DNA of 7,633 bases from an uncultured Varibaculum sp. (GTDB lineage Bacteria > Actinomycetota > Actinomycetes > Actinomycetales > Actinomycetaceae): NCBI RefSeq assembly GCF_902489465.1, contig NZ_CABTZZ010000058.1:1-7633 (forward strand). The letters run 5' to 3'. A program made the position numbers and the translations under genes. Of this stretch, positions 5,488-7,633 are shown in pieces (within the stretch, counting starts at the first letter, position 1; each line of letters starts with the position of its first letter). Below the pieces are notes generated by a model, which saw nothing but the letters and a program-made list of their open reading frames with translations, was not told the origin of the DNA and made no database searches.

Positions 5488-6942
5488 AGCGGGATGAGAG
5501 AATTGATCCGCCAGTACGGTAAGGATCTATCAGAAAGCGATATCGACCATCTACATATGTTGGTTGGGGACTGGCAGGTGCTCTCTGACATTGGCAGTGC
5601 TGACCTGATTTTATGGATACCTGATGACCAGGGACGTTTTGTAGCGATTGCGCATGCCCGACCCGGATCGGGGTTTACTATCCACCTCGATGATGTGGTG
5701 GGGCTATCCGCTTCTCCGAAACGTTCAGCGATGCTAGCTGCGGCTTTTGCCCCTAACTCCGGGCCAACGGTGCCCGAGGTTAGGTGGGCAGGATCCTATT
5801 CGGTGATTGCCAGCTCCCTTCCAGTAAGGCATAACGGACGAGTGGTGGCGGCACTTACGCAAGAGGTAAACATTCAATCATTGCGGGTCTTTGAACAGCA
5901 AGAACAGTGGTTTCACCGAACCGCGAATCTGCTGTGTGAAATGATTTCTGGTGGGGTTTTCCCTAACACTGCTATTCCTCCGGCTACGACTCATGGAATG
6001 CCGCGCTTAATTGATGGTGCCATTAATTTGGATGCTGAAGGGCGGGTGCTGGATCTGACCCCGAATGCCCGATCCTGCCTGCGCCGCCTGGGGGTACGCG
6101 AAGAGGTTAAGGGGGCGGTTCTGGCGGAGCTAATCACCGAAGTGATTCAAGAGCAAACTGAAGTTGATGAGGCGCTGCCCGTGGTGGTTATGGGGAAAGC
6201 CTCTTGGGTATCAGAAGTAGAATCTTTTTCCGGGATTATTTCTTTTCGGGCGTTGCCGCTAGAACAGGATGGCAAACGGATCGGCGCGCTGTTGCTGTGT
6301 CGGGACGTAACGGAGATGCGTCGCCGCGAACGCGAATTGATGACTAAGGATGCCACTATCCGCGAGATTCATCATCGCGTCAAGAATAATCTCCAAACGG
6401 TTTCTGCGCTTTTGCGTATGCAGATTAGACGTTCGGATTCCTCAGAGGTTCAAGCTGCATTGGGGGAGGCTGAACGGCGGGTGGCCGTGATTGCCCGCGT
6501 ACATGAAGAACTATCGCAAACCGTGGATGAAACCGTGGAGTTTGACAATATGATCTCTCGGCTGTTGCGGATGGCAGCCGCCATGGCCGCTACCGACCAA
6601 GTAGTTAAAACTGCTTTTACCGGTAGTTTTGGGATGGTAGATGCCGATGCTGCCTCGGCGTTAGCAGTGGTGATTTCCGAGCTGGTGGCTAACGCGGTAG
6701 AACACGGTTTGGGTGAGCGTGGTGGCAAAGTAACCTTAGAGGCCAAGCGAGATGGAAACCATCTGGATGTGTGGGTTCGGGACGATGGGTGCGGGCTGGG
6801 GGATAAGCCCCTGAATGGCCTCGGGACTTCGATTGTGCGCACTTTGGTGCGCGGTAATTTGAAAGGCACTATTGACTGGAGTTGTCCCGAGCAAGGTACC
6901 CAGGTTCATATCCACGCCCTAGTTCAGGAGGCGGTTAGCTAG
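5485..6942 (+). CDS. pdtaS: Sensor histidine kinase, PdtaS family (HisKA_2)
   Basis: This 485-residue soluble histidine kinase is collinear with mycobacterial PdtaS (Rv3220c). PdtaS phosphorylates PdtaR, a response regulator with an RNA-binding ANTAR domain that acts by antitermination. An N-terminal GAF-like sensor (about 1-155, starting around DHLHMLVGDWQVL) is followed by a PAS-like domain (about 172-280). The HisKA_2 dimerisation box is REIHHRVKNNLQTVSALLR (about 293-311); by comparison with Mtb H303 the phosphorylated residue should be H297. The HATPase domain carries the N box ELVANAVEH (399-407, N403), the G1 box DDGCGL (433-438) and the G2 box NGLGTSIV (444-451). There are no membrane segments, so it is cytosolic. 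GTG start: the N-terminal length matches Mtb PdtaS better than the ATG at codon 4, and no RBS serves either. The two cysteines of the Mtb GAF domain linked to copper/NO inhibition correspond to Ala54 and Ala58. tatD follows with no gap. No pdtaR is visible. Confidence 0.93.
   Translation: MSGMRELIRQYGKDLSESDIDHLHMLVGDWQVLSDIGSADLILWIPDDQGRFVAIAHARPGSGFTIHLDDVVGLSASPKRSAMLAAAFAPNSGPTVPEVRWAGSYSVIASSLPVRHNGRVVAALTQEVNIQSLRVFEQQEQWFHRTANLLCEMISGGVFPNTAIPPATTHGMPRLIDGAINLDAEGRVLDLTPNARSCLRRLGVREEVKGAVLAELITEVIQEQTEVDEALPVVVMGKASWVSEVESFSGIISFRALPLEQDGKRIGALLLCRDVTEMRRRERELMTKDATIREIHHRVKNNLQTVSALLRMQIRRSDSSEVQAALGEAERRVAVIARVHEELSQTVDETVEFDNMISRLLRMAAAMAATDQVVKTAFTGSFGMVDADAASALAVVISELVANAVEHGLGERGGKVTLEAKRDGNHLDVWVRDDGCGLGDKPLNGLGTSIVRTLVRGNLKGTIDWSCPEQGTQVHIHALVQEAVS
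6926..6931 (+). promoter_or_regulatory. tatD ribosome binding site inside the end of pdtaS
   Basis: AGGAGG lies within the last codons of pdtaS, 11 nt before the ATG at 6943, which begins immediately after the pdtaS TAG (6940-6942). This strong site supports the ATG as the start of tatD and points to co-transcription and coupled translation with pdtaS. Confidence 0.65.
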
Positions 6943-7602
6943 ATGGGAAAATCACGTAAACGACGGGGCTGGCCACAGCTGCCTGCTCCTTTGGCGGGCA
7001 AAGTTGTAGATAATCACACCCATTTGCCTCTGTGGGAAGAACAGATTCCCCTGGTAGAGGGGGTACGCCTCAGTCTGGCAGCACAACTGGACCGGGCGCA
7101 AAAAGTGGGGGTAAGCGCCCTGATTACCTCGGGCTGTCAGGTAGATGAGTTAGCTCCTACCATTCGGGTAAGTGAGAATCATCCCCAGGTGTTTTGTGCC
7201 TTGGCAATTCACCCTAATGAGGCGGCTTTACATGCGAAGGTGGTAGCTACTGCCCCCGATGGGCAAACTTATCAGCTGCAGCCTTGGCACGAACAGTATT
7301 CCTTAGAGGAAGCGGTAGGGCAGGTGTATGCGGCCGTGACTTCTTCAGCTAAGACGGTAGCTATTGGGGAGAGTGGACTGGACTATTTCCGTACCTCTCC
7401 GCAGGGCAGGCAGGCACAGCAACTGGGCTTTAGAATGCATATTTCTTTAGCGAAAGAACTGGGATTGCCCTTGCAGATTCATGACCGTGAAGCTCATGCG
7501 GATACTATTCGGATTTTGCTGGAGGAAGGCGCTCCGGAACGGACGGTGTTCCACTGCTTTAGCGGAGATAGTGAGATTGCGCAGGTGTTAGCGGACAATG
7601 GT
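6943..7602 (+). CDS. tatD: TatD family metal-dependent hydrolase (3' end missing)
   Basis: TatD proteins are cytosolic TIM-barrel metallohydrolases with DNase (often 3'-5' exonuclease) activity, implicated in DNA repair and degradation. The visible 220 native residues carry four of the expected metal/active-site motifs: DNHTH (23-27, H25 and H27), IGESGLDYF (141-149, E143), QIHDRE (178-183, H180) and FHCFSGD (203-209, H204). The last motif, around the catalytic Asp (ETDSP type), and about 60-80 residues are missing because the contig ends. The insert at about 92-138, before the Glu motif, is typical of actinobacterial TatD rather than an oddity. The basic N-terminus MGKSRKRRGW precedes the barrel. 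The ATG abuts the pdtaS stop and uses AGGAGG at 6926-6931. The frame stays open to 7633, but codons from 7603 on are read from sequencing adapter and should not be annotated as protein; at most the first few adapter-matching bases could also be native. Confidence 0.9.
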
Positions 7603-7633
7603 TCGTATGCCGTCTTCTGCTTGAAAAAAACAA
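7603..7633 (+). other. Illumina P7/3' adapter read-through at the contig end (artefact)
   Basis: Positions 7603-7623 start tcgtatgccg and end ctgcttg, and match over all 21 bases the 3' end of the Illumina P7 adapter (equivalently the older small-RNA 3' adapter). They are followed by an A-run with a single C (7624-7633), the usual signal of reading past the end of an adapter. This is assembly contamination, not genome. It interrupts tatD and marks a true contig end. Confidence 0.95.

Noticed and set aside
6450..6869. A 139-codon minus-strand open frame opposite the pdtaS kinase domain
   Set aside because: It is antisense to the conserved HATPase region, and its Ser/Thr/Arg-rich translation looks like a codon-bias shadow.
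7603..7633. Unusual C-terminal residues of TatD followed by a Lys-rich end
   Set aside because: The bases are the Illumina adapter followed by poly-A, so the residues are not real protein.

Overview
The window looks like chromosomal sequence from a moderate-GC actinobacterium. The best guess is the Actinomycetaceae (a Varibaculum, Mobiluncus or Actinomyces relative). This rests on a PdtaS-type histidine kinase, a DUF2505 protein, an actinobacterial-type TatD with a long central insert, GTG and TTG starts, and an apparently leaderless gene. No rRNA, tRNA, CRISPR array, insertion sequence or prophage gene is visible, and coding density is high, with no gene-free stretch over 300 bases.

Layout: two divergent gene groups share a 133-bp region (4755-4887). 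On the minus strand, reading right to left, are a conserved hypothetical membrane-associated protein (4754-3924), thymidylate synthase thyA (3836-3012), dihydrofolate reductase folA (3002-2478) and a large YhgE/Pip-type membrane protein (2408-117). A strong hairpin, probably a bidirectional terminator, lies at 12-50. On the plus strand are a DUF2505 (START-like) protein (4888-5406), a cytosolic sensor histidine kinase orthologous to mycobacterial PdtaS (5485-6942) and the start of a TatD-family metallohydrolase (from 6943), whose ATG directly follows the kinase stop.

Function: thyA and folA form a tight dicistron. ThyA makes dTMP and releases dihydrofolate, which FolA reduces back to tetrahydrofolate. 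PdtaS would signal to an ANTAR-domain RNA-binding regulator (PdtaR) that is not in this window. The YhgE-type protein is a six-pass envelope protein with a large extracellular domain built of strict seven-residue repeats.

Two cautions. The last ~31 bases (7603-7633) are not genomic: they match the Illumina P7/3' adapter exactly over 21 bases and then run into poly-A, so tatD is cut off by a contig end and its apparent last residues are artefactual. I found no undescribed multi-gene system. The most informative biological points are the loss of the two metal/NO-sensing cysteines in the PdtaS homologue, the repeat architecture of the YhgE-type protein, and the uncharacterised gene upstream of thyA.
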